This document shows positions 6,845 through 16,200 of a DNA stretch of 33,856 nucleotides, one piece after another. A model generated the notes under the pieces. That model was not told the origin of the DNA, did not search any database, and was given only the letters and a program-made list of their open reading frames with translations. This stretch comes from an uncultured Cellvibrio sp. (lineage in GTDB: Bacteria; Pseudomonadota; Gammaproteobacteria; Pseudomonadales; Cellvibrionaceae). The position numbers and the translations under genes were made by a program. How positions within the stretch are numbered: the stretch's first letter is position 1; every line of letters starts with the position of its first letter. The stretch is taken from positions 1 to 33,856 of the forward strand of contig CAMLOU010000031.1 in NCBI GenBank assembly GCA_946481735.1. Reading direction: 5' to 3'.

Positions 6845-8477
6845 AGCACACCTCTGCCGGTATTCCCTGTCGGGCAAAAAAATCCAGCCAGCGCAATTGA
6901 TTATCCTGCAGTCGATCACCGGGACCCTTGATTTCAATCAACCGGTAACTTTGCTGGTCCGGAAAAAATTGAATCAGATCCGGTAAGCCGCTTCGGTTAG
7001 CCTTGATGTCAAATAGCAACCGCTGAAAGATAGCTTTTAAATGAGCCGCAGGAATACAGCGCAATGCAAGATCCACCAGGGTTTCATCGAGAAATTGCCA
7101 GTGAACAAAATGATTGGTGATGCCGAATTTTTGTCGCCATATATCTTTGATATGTTCACTGTGGCGGTTCTGATCCAGTAGTTGCCACAATTGATTAATA
7201 CCGGGGCGGTTGGCCAGAAAATCTTCCTGATACATGTCCAGGGGGGCGCCTTGAAATGGATGCGCAAAGGCACCTTCACGGCTGCGAAACATCTCCGGCC
7301 ACAACCACAAACCGAACAGGCCATTCAGCAATATATTCTCTGCGTAGAAACAGGGCGCCTCAGGTTGGTCAAAATGGACTTGCGCGATGATCTCCACGGT
7401 AAAGGGATTGCCTGATTCGTCGATTAGTTGTGGCAAGATCAATCGCTGTTCATTAATCGGTTGCGCAATGGGTTTAACAAAAGTGGCGGCGATTTTTTTG
7501 GCCAGTCGGGGCGCCATACGGTGTGCTAATTGCAATTCATGTTCATTGGCAGGTGAACTGAAAACCTGATTGAGTAGATGCCAGGCTTCGTCAAACTGTC
7601 CGAGTTTTTCCAGCAGGCGAATTTGTCTTTCACGGGCGGGCGGTAGCGTCACTTGTTGATACAAATTTAAAGCTGCTTGCCATTCGCCATGACGCTCAAG
7701 TTCGTAAGCCACCTGGTTTATCAATTTGGCGCGGCGGCGCTCCATCGCCGGGTTGTCGAATTTTTCCGGCAATGTGGGTAAGAGTTGATGCAATGCGGCG
7801 AGGCTATCCACAAGATCGAATTGCTCCCGTAGCAGTATCAGTTGTTGGTACTGAAAGAGTTCGAGTCGATCCCTGAAGAGGCGATGCTGCTTGTCAATCG
7901 TATATTGTTCGTAGCGAAAGAGTCCTAAATCCTGTAAGACAAATTCGGTCAGGTCCTGATAGGGATTGCCAAAAAACAACAGGCGCAAGGTGTCACTGAT
8001 GTGCTGTACTTCAAGCTGGTAAAGACGGTCCAGTGTGTTATTTGTCCACGCTGACCAGGGTGCAGTTTCCGGATAACGTTCGATTAATAATTCCACCAGC
8101 AGGTCTTTACGTTGATGTTTGTGTGGTTGCAATGATTCTGCAAACAATGATAGGAGTTCCGGCTTGGTGACAAGATTGGCCAGTTCGGCAATTGACAAGG
8201 GCGCGTCCGGCGTTACCAGTCCATATTGAATTAATTGTTCAGCGGCCTGGGCGGGATTGTTGATCTCAGCGTAGCGCAATTTATCGGCTCGAAACCAGGT
8301 ACCTTTACGGCTGAGCATGCGTACCAACAAACATTGGCTGTCCTGCTCCAGCTGGTGAAAATGATGGATAAACGCAGACTCCTCAGCATTCAACAAATCG
8401 CCGTGTTGATCGGCGACCCAGTTCATTACAAAGCGGAAGTTATGCAGATAATAATGTGGTGCTAATGGTTCGGTCAT
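6828..8477 (-). CDS. FAN1-like VRR-NUC structure-specific nuclease
   Basis: 549 residues, the usual size of bacterial FAN1. The C-terminus carries the VRR-NUC nuclease: GLPDL (D500), then EIKGPGDRLQDNQ (E515, K517), ending in EVCYV. The N-terminus has the family pattern DLLNAEESAFIHHFHQL and LLVRMLSRKGTWFRADKLRY. The middle is helical and TPR-like. FAN1 enzymes cut 5'-flapped DNA and help unhook interstrand crosslinks. The gene is first in a two-gene operon and overlaps the helicase by 17 bp. Its ATG at 8477 diverges from the receiver/GGDEF gene at 8637. No SOS-type LexA box is evident in the 159-bp interval. Family call is firm; the repair role is by homology. Confidence 0.93.
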   Translation of the reverse strand: MTEPLAPHYYLHNFRFVMNWVADQHGDLLNAEESAFIHHFHQLEQDSQCLLVRMLSRKGTWFRADKLRYAEINNPAQAAEQLIQYGLVTPDAPLSIAELANLVTKPELLSLFAESLQPHKHQRKDLLVELLIERYPETAPWSAWTNNTLDRLYQLEVQHISDTLRLLFFGNPYQDLTEFVLQDLGLFRYEQYTIDKQHRLFRDRLELFQYQQLILLREQFDLVDSLAALHQLLPTLPEKFDNPAMERRRAKLINQVAYELERHGEWQAALNLYQQVTLPPARERQIRLLEKLGQFDEAWHLLNQVFSSPANEHELQLAHRMAPRLAKKIAATFVKPIAQPINEQRLILPQLIDESGNPFTVEIIAQVHFDQPEAPCFYAENILLNGLFGLWLWPEMFRSREGAFAHPFQGAPLDMYQEDFLANRPGINQLWQLLDQNRHSEHIKDIWRQKFGITNHFVHWQFLDETLVDLALRCIPAAHLKAIFQRLLFDIKANRSGLPDLIQFFPDQQSYRLIEIKGPGDRLQDNQLRWLDFFARQGIPAEVCYVSWQ

Positions 8478-8636
8478 GTGCGTATTCTACGGCTGGATAC
8501 AGCATAGTAAAGTGGACGGCACCTTAGGGGTCTACTATGGCTACAGGTTCCCTGTCGGGGGCGCCAGTGAAATATGCCATCCTCCGGCTTATCGGCTATA
8601 GTTAGGTCACGATTCACGATATAACAGGTTGATTCC

Positions 8637-9755
8637 ATGACCCAAGACACCGATGCGGGTACCCCGGTGGACGATAAAAAGGCAAGGATACTGATTGCCG
8701 ATGATTCCAAGATAGTCCGGGTAACGGCCAGCAAGATTCTCGCTACCCAGTTTGATGTTGTCCTTGCTGAAGATGGGGAGGAGGCCTGGGAAAAGATTTG
8801 CCAGGACACCAGTATTCAGGTCGTTTTCACGGACCTGGGTATGCCCAGACTCGACGGCTATGGTTTGATCCAGCGCATTCGCCAGGCGGAGGATGAAGGC
8901 ATTCGCAATCAGCCGGTGATTGTCATTACCGGGGCGGCGGAAGAGGAGGGGGTGCGCCGGAAGGTCTTCGAGTTAGGGGCAACGGATTTCATAACCAAGC
9001 CCTTCAAGTCCACCGAAATTCTGGCCCGCGCAGAAGCCCATGCCAGTTACCAGCGCGATAAGGAAAGTTTACAAAAGAGTGCAGATATTGATCTGCTGAC
9101 CGGTACATTAAACCGCCATGGTTTGAATAAACAACTGGAGAAAGATGTATCCTTTGTCAATCGCCATGCAGAGAATATGGCGGTGATTTTATTTGAGCTG
9201 GATGATTTCAAGACCATCTACAAAAAGATTGGCGAACAAGCGGCCAACCGTATCATCAAGCAAACCTCTACTATTTTGCAAAGTGCTATTCGTAAAGAAG
9301 ATAGCGTCGGCCGTTACGGGGTGGAAAAGTTTTTGATTGTGCTGCCGATGGCCAAAGCAGAGGGGGTTATTGTGCTGGCTAAACGCCTGTGTGAGCGCAT
9401 CAGTGCATTCAGGATGACGGTAGCGGGGGAACCATTCCCCATCTCCATGTCGGCCGGTATTGCAACGGCTCGCAAGGGTGCGACAATTACCGCGAAGGGG
9501 CTCCTGCATTCGGCGGAGCAAGCTTTGCTGAATGCCAGGGCGGTAGGTACAGGCGAAGTCCAGATTTTGAAATTGGAAGCCAGTAACGACGAAGAAGCAT
9601 CGGTTATTGTTTCTGTCGATAACCTGCTCGACGCTATCAATAAAGGTAAGACAGACATTTCTCCTGACGAGCTGGACGCAGCAATCGAACGCTTGAAACC
9701 TTTAATAGCATTGATGAACGAGAACCAACAAAGAAGTCTCTGTAGGTCGGATTAG
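8637..9755 (+). CDS. receiver plus degenerate GGDEF protein, probable c-di-GMP receptor
   Basis: 372 residues. The receiver domain (about 17-135) is complete: acidic pair D22-D23, phospho-acceptor D66 (FTDLGMP), K121 (TKPF). The GGDEF-fold domain spans about 150-315 and opens with the canonical DLLTGTLNR. The signature is GVEKF (228-232) instead of GG(D/E)EF, and the first metal site reads ELDDF instead of DxDxF. The inhibitory c-di-GMP site RxxD is kept as R219-K-E-D222, exactly five residues before the signature. It is therefore probably not a cyclase but a phosphorylation-gated c-di-GMP binder. A helical tail (about 325-365) is added. The last residues (CRSD) and stop codon lie inside a palindromic repeat. 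No partner kinase is adjacent. Confidence 0.9.
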   Translation: MTQDTDAGTPVDDKKARILIADDSKIVRVTASKILATQFDVVLAEDGEEAWEKICQDTSIQVVFTDLGMPRLDGYGLIQRIRQAEDEGIRNQPVIVITGAAEEEGVRRKVFELGATDFITKPFKSTEILARAEAHASYQRDKESLQKSADIDLLTGTLNRHGLNKQLEKDVSFVNRHAENMAVILFELDDFKTIYKKIGEQAANRIIKQTSTILQSAIRKEDSVGRYGVEKFLIVLPMAKAEGVIVLAKRLCERISAFRMTVAGEPFPISMSAGIATARKGATITAKGLLHSAEQALLNARAVGTGEVQILKLEASNDEEASVIVSVDNLLDAINKGKTDISPDELDAAIERLKPLIALMNENQQRSLCRSD

Positions 9756-9771
9756 CGCAGCGTAATCCGAC
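9746..9771. repeat. REP-like palindrome overlapping a stop codon
   Basis: GTCGGATTA (9746-9754) pairs perfectly with TAATCCGAC (9763-9771) around GCGCAGCG. This is the type of dispersed TAGGTCGGATTA...TAATCCGACA palindrome that I recall from many gammaproteobacterial intergenic regions. It supplies the last codons and TAG stop of the receiver/GGDEF gene. It sits in the 44-bp gap between two convergent genes and may act as a bidirectional transcription or mRNA-decay barrier. Confidence 0.75.
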
Positions 9772-9799
9772 ACACAACGCCAACACAGGTAAGTTTCTT

Positions 9800-10396
9800 T
9801 TACAACCAACCTTTCTGCCGCGCAATCCGCGCGGCATCTACCCGATTGGCAGCATTAAGTTTCGCAATGGCTTCCGATAAATAATTTCTCACTGTACCTT
9901 CCGACAAGCACAGCGTAGTGGCAATCTCCGCCGTGCTTTTTCCTTCCGCTGCCAGGCGCAATGCACGTCGTTCTTTATCATTGAGTGGGTCGACTTCCCC
10001 CAGTGCCATCATTGCCAGCTCACCATCGATGACACGCTTGCCTTCCATCACGCGATATATTGCCTGGATGAGCTCAGCGGAGGGTGCGTCTTTTAACAGG
10101 AAACCTGACACACCCATATCAATTGCGCGACGAATGTAACCGGCCCGACCGAAGGTGGTGATGATAATAATTTTGGTTTTGGTATGTTGCTGCTGTAACC
10201 ACTGCGCCAGCTCAAGCCCGGAGCGCCCCGGCATTTCGATATCGCTGAGTAACACATCAAACGTTTGCTGACGCAAGTGTTGCAAAGCCTGATCGCCATT
10301 TTCGGCTTCAGTGATATGAAAACCCGGTTCCATCCCCAGGAGAGCGGCGAGCGCGCCGCGCACCATAGCCTGGTCTTCGGCAAGTAAAATATTCAT
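9800..10396 (-). CDS. NarL/FixJ family response regulator (DesR-like)
   Basis: 198 residues from MNILLAEDQ at 10396. Receiver: E7-D8, phospho-acceptor D52 (LLSDIEMPG), K102 (FLLKDAP). A LuxR-type helix-turn-helix occupies about 138-190 (EGKSTAEIATTLCLSEGTV followed by RNYLSEAI). The start codon overlaps the stop of the sensor kinase gene by 4 bp (ATGA), so the pair is translationally coupled. The longer frame into the kinase gene was rejected. It resembles DesR/LiaR-type regulators that respond to membrane or envelope state. No membrane-lipid gene is next to it, so the regulon cannot be read from context. Confidence 0.93.
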   Translation of the reverse strand: MNILLAEDQAMVRGALAALLGMEPGFHITEAENGDQALQHLRQQTFDVLLSDIEMPGRSGLELAQWLQQQHTKTKIIIITTFGRAGYIRRAIDMGVSGFLLKDAPSAELIQAIYRVMEGKRVIDGELAMMALGEVDPLNDKERRALRLAAEGKSTAEIATTLCLSEGTVRNYLSEAIAKLNAANRVDAARIARQKGWL

Positions 10397-11517
10397 GCGG
10401 TTTGACCTGCAAACGAAAGATTTTCTGAGGGCAAGGTAATGGTGAAGCAACTGCGCTCCTGTAAGTCTATGGTCAAGCTGCCGGCCAAGGCATGCAATCG
10501 TTCACGAATACCACGCAGCCCGTTGCCTTCTGCCAATGAATCCACTTTACCATTGTCGCAAAGCGTTACCACAAGACGGTCTTCCGCGTGAGCAAAATGT
10601 AACGTGCATTGGCTGCCCTGGCTGTGGCGCAGCACATTTGTGGTGAGTTCTTTTAACGCCAGAATCAAGGCCGTTTCGGCACGGGCGCTCAATTGCGGCA
10701 GCTCACCTTCCAATTCCACCACAAAATGATTTTCCCGTAGCTGTTCGCATAATTGTACGACCTCACCAGCAAGGCCGCGGTGTTTATAACCGGATACGGT
10801 TTGCCGCACCAGGCTTAACGTGTCCCGGGCAATTTTATTCAGTTCTGTCAGGTGCTGTTCACCTTCGGTGTATTTCTCCTGCTTGAGGAGTTTTTCGGCC
10901 AGCTCGGCTTTGAGTGCGATACTGGACAGCGTGTGCCCTAATAAATCGTGTAAATCCCGCGCGATGCGTTCCCGTTCAGCGATCATGGCCAGCTGGCGAA
11001 TTTCCAGATGGCTTTGTTGTTCTTTAAGTCTTGTGCGCTGGCGAAATTGTTCAATAACACCGACGCAGCCTACCGCAACCGCGCCGGTCAATGCCGGAAA
11101 AACGAAGTAGGGGACGGGGTACTGATAATAGAGTTGTAAGCCCAGAATAATAAGGCCTGTTGCGGCAAACCACAGGATCAATTGCCGGGTCGGAAAATAC
11201 AAACCGATAAAAAAGCAGGCATAAGTCAAAAACGTGCTGGAGCCGGGAGTTACCCGGGTAACCAGCACAGCAAGTAGTAACAATGACGCGATAGGCAGCC
11301 AGACCCGTTGTGGCCGCGTGTTGGTGATAGTAATGCATAAAACAATAAAAAGAACATAAGCGCCAATCATGATCGAGTGTTTGAACCAATCGAACGGCGT
11401 ATAAAATACAGGAATAAAATAGTAGAGACTAAAGACCCACCAAACCCACCCGTAGCGATGGAATTCAGCGCTATCACACAGTTTTTTATCAAATGTTGAG
11501 GGAGTACGGGTTTCCAT
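10393..11517 (-). CDS. DesK-like sensor histidine kinase
   Basis: 374 residues from METRTPSTF at 11517, with a purine-rich AAGGCCAGGG upstream. Residues about 25-155 hold five or six membrane helices with very short loops and no large periplasmic domain, so the signal is probably sensed in the membrane. A HisKA_3 dimerisation domain follows with the phospho-acceptor H190 (ERERIARDLHDLLGHT). A HATPase domain follows (ELTTNVLRHS, then GNGLRGIRERL). This is the DesK layout, in which membrane thickness or fluidity controls the kinase. It forms an operon with the downstream response regulator (4-bp overlap). A 14-bp palindrome lies about 110 bp upstream of the start. Confidence 0.92.
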   Translation of the reverse strand: METRTPSTFDKKLCDSAEFHRYGWVWWVFSLYYFIPVFYTPFDWFKHSIMIGAYVLFIVLCITITNTRPQRVWLPIASLLLLAVLVTRVTPGSSTFLTYACFFIGLYFPTRQLILWFAATGLIILGLQLYYQYPVPYFVFPALTGAVAVGCVGVIEQFRQRTRLKEQQSHLEIRQLAMIAERERIARDLHDLLGHTLSSIALKAELAEKLLKQEKYTEGEQHLTELNKIARDTLSLVRQTVSGYKHRGLAGEVVQLCEQLRENHFVVELEGELPQLSARAETALILALKELTTNVLRHSQGSQCTLHFAHAEDRLVVTLCDNGKVDSLAEGNGLRGIRERLHALAGSLTIDLQERSCFTITLPSENLSFAGQTA

Positions 11518-11628
11518 TGCCCTGGCCTTTATTGTGAAAAGGGATTTGTATCTGGTGTTGCTAACCTGATGAAGGCTATTGTGGCCGAGCAACAGATAAG
11601 GGGCAATGTCAGTCGTCATTAAAGTTGG

Positions 11629-11642
11629 ATGACAATTGTCAT
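11629..11642. promoter_or_regulatory. 14-bp palindrome upstream of the two-component operon
   Basis: ATGACAATTGTCAT is perfectly palindromic and lies 112 bp upstream of the kinase ATG. NarL-type regulators bind such dyads and DesK/DesR-like systems often autoregulate, so this is a candidate operator for the neighbouring regulator. The assignment rests on symmetry and position alone. Confidence 0.4.
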
Positions 11643-11690
11643 TTTTTAAATGTGTGACAGAAAAGGCGGGGCGATGAGCGGCGGTAATAT

Positions 11691-11731
11691 AAAAAGAGCC
11701 GCTACAGTCTGGGGCTGCTATAACTGTAGCG
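11691..11731 (-). terminator. intrinsic terminator of the RND efflux operon
   Basis: Read on the minus strand, CGCTACAGT pairs perfectly with ACTGTAGCG (plus-strand 11723-11731 and 11700-11708) around a 14-nt loop, followed by GCTCTTTTTAT. It lies 60 bp after the outer-membrane channel gene stop and before the kinase operon. Confidence 0.75.
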
Positions 11732-11790
11732 ACTACAAGAGGGCGTGAAGTCAGAAATAAATCAAAAGGGTGCAGCGTTCGGTGGGAGAG

Positions 11791-13242
11791 CTAATACACC
11801 GAAGAAATCCGTGCGGTGGGTTCTGCCACTTGCCAACCGCCACCCAGGGCTTTGTATACCGCAATCAGGTTGAGTAACAGCTGGGTTTCGCTTTGGGCTA
11901 GCTGCGCGTTGATATCCAGTTGGGAACGCTCGGCGTCTAACACGCTGAGAAAATCGCTGCTGCCGATTTCAAAGCGCTGCCGGGCAAAACGCGCCGCGCG
12001 GGTGCTGGCCTGTGCGGCTTCCTGCAAGCGCAAACGTCGATCTTCCTCGCGGCTGAAGTTTTGCAAGGCATTGTCCGTTTCTTCCAACGCGCGCAAGACG
12101 CTTTGTTCAAACTCGGCCAGGCGTGCCTGGGTGCGTGCATCGGCTGCATCGATCTGTGACTGGACGCGCCCCAGATTAAAAGCGGCCCAACGAATCGATG
12201 GCGCAAAGGTGAATGTCTCCGTCGGTTCTTCGCCGAGGCGCGACCAATCGCTCGAGAGGTAACCAATGTTGCCGTTGAGCGTGATACGCGGATACAAATC
12301 GGCTACACGCACATTATATTCCGCTACCGCACCGCTCAAGGCCTGTTCAGCACGTTGAATATCCGGGCGCCGTTTTAGCAGCTCCACTGGATTGCCTACG
12401 GCTATAGCAACCGGTAAGGAGGGCAGGGATTGCGGCTGCGCGAGTTGTGCCTTCAAGGCCGCAGTAGGCTGATTGGTTAATACGCCGAGACGGTTAAGCG
12501 CAACATTGATCTGTGCCTGAAAACCCGGAATGCTTGAACGCGTCAATTCCAGTTGTGCTTGTGCCCGGGAAATATCCAGTTGATCCGCACGACCGACATC
12601 AGCAAAGCTTTGCGTTAATTGAAACGTCTCCGCTTGGTTGCGCGCATTACCTTCAGCGACGGCTAATAAATATTGGCTACCGCGCAATGTAATATAAGCA
12701 CTCGCCACCTCGGCGGCCACACTAACTTGTGCAGCATTCAGATCAGCCTGCCGTGCACGTAATTGTGCGCGGCTCAATTTGACCTGATTATTGATGCGCC
12801 CAAACAAATCCAATTCCCAACTTGCATCGAAACCAGCCTGATAGGTTTCATTGATGCGTTGGCCATCAATGGGCACACGTTCAGTGCTCAATTTTTGTCG
12901 CGTGCTGTTGACCTCAGCCTCCACGGTGGGAAACCAATCATAACGGCTGTTGCGCAACAGCGCGCGCGACTCATCCAGCGATGCTTGCGCAATCTGGATA
13001 TTGTGATTGTGCAGCAGTGCGTTTTGAATTAATTGATTGAGTTCAGCATCCTGCAATTGAGCCCACCAATCGGCTACTGGCTTCTCGCTGTTAAACCGGC
13101 CTTCCAGGGAAAATGCATCGGCCGTTTCCGGCAGGCGTGCAGCTGTTGACGCCTCTTCAACACTTTTATAACTGCTGCAAGCGCTGATCAACAGTGGCAG
13201 GGCGAGAAGCCCTGCGCTGAGTAGTTTTTTTGAAAGAATCAT
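11791..13242 (-). CDS. RND efflux outer-membrane channel lipoprotein (OprM/NodT family)
   Basis: 483 residues with a lipoprotein signal (MILSKKLLSAGLLALPLLIS, lipobox ISAC, lipidated C22). Two OEP repeats follow (about 60-260 and 290-470), seen as long helical stretches with typical VAAEVASAYITLRGSQ and DLYPRITLNGNIGYLSS. It forms the trimeric tunnel through the outer membrane. The start overlaps the pump gene stop by 4 bp (ATGA), so it is the last gene of a three-gene minus-strand operon. Length and layout are typical of OprM/OprN. Confidence 0.95.
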   Translation of the reverse strand: MILSKKLLSAGLLALPLLISACSSYKSVEEASTAARLPETADAFSLEGRFNSEKPVADWWAQLQDAELNQLIQNALLHNHNIQIAQASLDESRALLRNSRYDWFPTVEAEVNSTRQKLSTERVPIDGQRINETYQAGFDASWELDLFGRINNQVKLSRAQLRARQADLNAAQVSVAAEVASAYITLRGSQYLLAVAEGNARNQAETFQLTQSFADVGRADQLDISRAQAQLELTRSSIPGFQAQINVALNRLGVLTNQPTAALKAQLAQPQSLPSLPVAIAVGNPVELLKRRPDIQRAEQALSGAVAEYNVRVADLYPRITLNGNIGYLSSDWSRLGEEPTETFTFAPSIRWAAFNLGRVQSQIDAADARTQARLAEFEQSVLRALEETDNALQNFSREEDRRLRLQEAAQASTRAARFARQRFEIGSSDFLSVLDAERSQLDINAQLAQSETQLLLNLIAVYKALGGGWQVAEPTARISSVY

Positions 13243-16200
13243 GCGTGAATCTCCGTTTTGGGTGCGGCAGGTAAGTGCGCATCAGTGAGCTCCTTGCCTT
13301 CAATCAGGTAACTGCGGTTGCCCTCCAGGCGGCGCAGCAAAACATAAAAGATGGGCGTAAAGAACAGGCCAAAGAAGGTCACACCCAGCATGCCCGAGAA
13401 CACGGCAATACCCATCACATTACGCATCTCGGCGCCGGCGCCGCTGGAGAACACCATGGGCAATACCCCCATGATGAAAGCGAACGATGTCATCAGGATC
13501 GGGCGCAAACGCATCCGGCTGGCGGTGATGGCGGCCTGATAGGTTTCCATGCCGCGTTGTTCCAGTTCCCGCGCAAATTCCACAATCAGGATGGCGTTTT
13601 TACTGGCCAGGCCCGCCAAGACAAACAAGCTGATCTGCGTAAAGATATTGTTGTCACCGTTGGTTACCCACACGCCGAATAGCGCCGCGAGGATGGATAA
13701 AGGCACAATCGAAATCACCACCAGGGGCAAGGCCAGGCTTTCATACTGGGCAGCCAATACCAGGAACACCAGTAACAAACACAGTGGGAAAATAATCACA
13801 GCCGTGTTGCCCGCCAGCACTTGTTGGTAGGTCAGGTCCGTCCACTCAAACACCATGCCTGGCGGTAAGGTTTCTGCAAGGATTTCGCTGATCGCATCCT
13901 GTGCCTGGCCGCTGGAGTAACCCGGTGCTGCGTTACCATTTAAGTCAGCAGCGAGATATCCGTTGTAATGCGTAGCACTTTCCGGGCCGTAACTTTCCTC
14001 CATGCGCAATACAGAACCCAGCGGCACCATATCGCCGTTGACGTTGCGCACTTTTAAATTCAGCGCATCGCTGGCGGTATTGCGAAATTCTGCGTCCGCT
14101 TGCGCAATCACCTGGTAAGTACGACCGAACTGATTGAAGTCATTGACGTACAGCGAACCGAGATAAACCTGCATGGTGTCAAACACATCTTTCACATTCA
14201 GGCCCAACTGTTTGGCTTTAGTGCGATCCACATCCGCATAAAGTTGGGGCACGTTGATCTTGTAGTTAGAGTACACGCCGGTCAGCTCCGGTCTTTGCCA
14301 GGCTTTTTGTTGTACCTGTGCGACGACCTCGGCGAGCTTTTCGTAACCCAAACCGGCACGATCTTCGATTTGTAATTTAAAGCCGCCGGTGGTGCCCAAG
14401 CCGCGTACCGGTGGTGGTGGGAAGATCGCGATAAACGCTTCTTCAATACCGGCATATTTCATCTGCAGTTTTTGTGCAATAGCACTGGCAGACAGCTCGT
14501 CGCCTTGGCGTTGATCAAACGGATCGAGGGTTAAAAACACGATGCCGGCGCTGGAACTGTTGGTAAAACCGTTGATGCTTAAGCCGGGGAATTGCACCGC
14601 CGCTTCCACGCCAGCTTCCGCCAAACCGATCTCGCCCATTTCACGAATAACCGCCTGGGTGCGATCCAGTGTGGCACCGTCCGGTAGCTGGGCAAAACCG
14701 ATCAGGTATTGTTTGTCCTGCGGCGGCACAAAGCCTTTTGGAATCGTATTGAAGCCGACGCCGATAATACCCAGCAGGAGCACGTACACGCCGACTGTCA
14801 AACCCTTGCGGCCCAACAATTTACCGATGCTGGTGGAGTAGCTGCCGGAGCTGCGGGTAAAGCTGCGGTTAAACCAGCCAAAGAAGCGACCGAATACTTT
14901 ATCCATGATGCGCGTCAAACGGTCCTTGGGTGCATCGTGACTTTTCAGCAACAGTGCCGCCAACGCCGGGCTGAGCGTTAACGAGTTGATCGCCGAGATA
15001 ACGGTGGAGATCGCAATCGTCAGCGCGAATTGTTTGTAGAATTGCCCCGTCAAACCACTGACAAACGCAATGGGTACAAACACGGCGACCAGGGTCAAGG
15101 AAATCGCAATAATCGGCCCACTCACTTCCTGCATGGCTTTGTAGGTGGCGGCCAGTGGTGATAGTCCTTCTTCAATGTTCCGCTCAACGTTTTCCACCAC
15201 CACAATCGCATCATCCACTACGATACCGATGGCTAACACCAGGCCGAATAACGACAAGGTATTAATGGAAAAGCCAAACGCCCACATCAATGCAAAGGTA
15301 CCGACAATTGATACCGGAACGGCAAGCAGTGGAATAATGGACGCGCGCCAGGTTTGCAGAAACACGACGACGACAATAACAACCAACGCCAATGCTTCAA
15401 GCAATGTTTTGATAACTGATTTGATGGAGTCTTTTACGAAGATGGTCGGGTCGTACACGACTTCGTAATCTACACCGGCAGGGAAACGTTGTTTCAGTTC
15501 CGCCATGGTGGCGCGCACCGCATCGGAAATCTGGATCGCATTCGCACCGGGCGATTGGAAGATGGGAATAGCCACTGCCGGTTGATTATCCAGCATGGAA
15601 TTCAAGGCGAATTCAGCCGGACCGAGTTCAACTCGTGCTACATCTTTCAGGCGAGTAATTTCGCCGTTAGCGCCGGCACGGATGACAATATCGCCGAACT
15701 CTTCCGGCGTTTCCAGCCGCCCTTTGGCGTTCACCGGCAGCTGCACTTCAATGGCGCTGCTGATAGGAGCACCGCCGATAATACCGGCGGCTACTTGCAC
15801 GTTTTGTTCGCGAATAGCGTTGGTGACGTCATTAGCCGTGAGATTGCGTTCAGCGATTTTTTCCGGGTTCAACCAGATGCGCATAGCATAATCGCCTGAA
15901 CCGAATAGCCGCACCATGCCGACGCCAGACACCTTGGCCAATTCGTCTTTGATATTCATCACCGCATAGTTGCGCAAATACAATTCATCGTAGCTTTTGT
16001 CTGGTGAAATCAAGTGCACAACCATGGTCAGGTCGGGTGAGCTTTTAACCACAGTCACACCGGTTTGCCGCGTGACATCCGGCAAACGCGGTAAGGCTTG
16101 CGACACGCGGTTTTGTACCATTTGCTGCGCAAGGTCCGGGTCCGTACCGATCTTGAAAGTGACAGTCAGGGTCATGCGGCCATCGGTAGTTGCCTGGGAG

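Noticed and set aside
8474..8809. 111-codon minus-strand frame upstream of the FAN1-like gene
   Set aside because: Antisense to the receiver domain and overlapping the FAN1 start by only a few bases. Protein is low-quality and serine-rich like a shadow frame.
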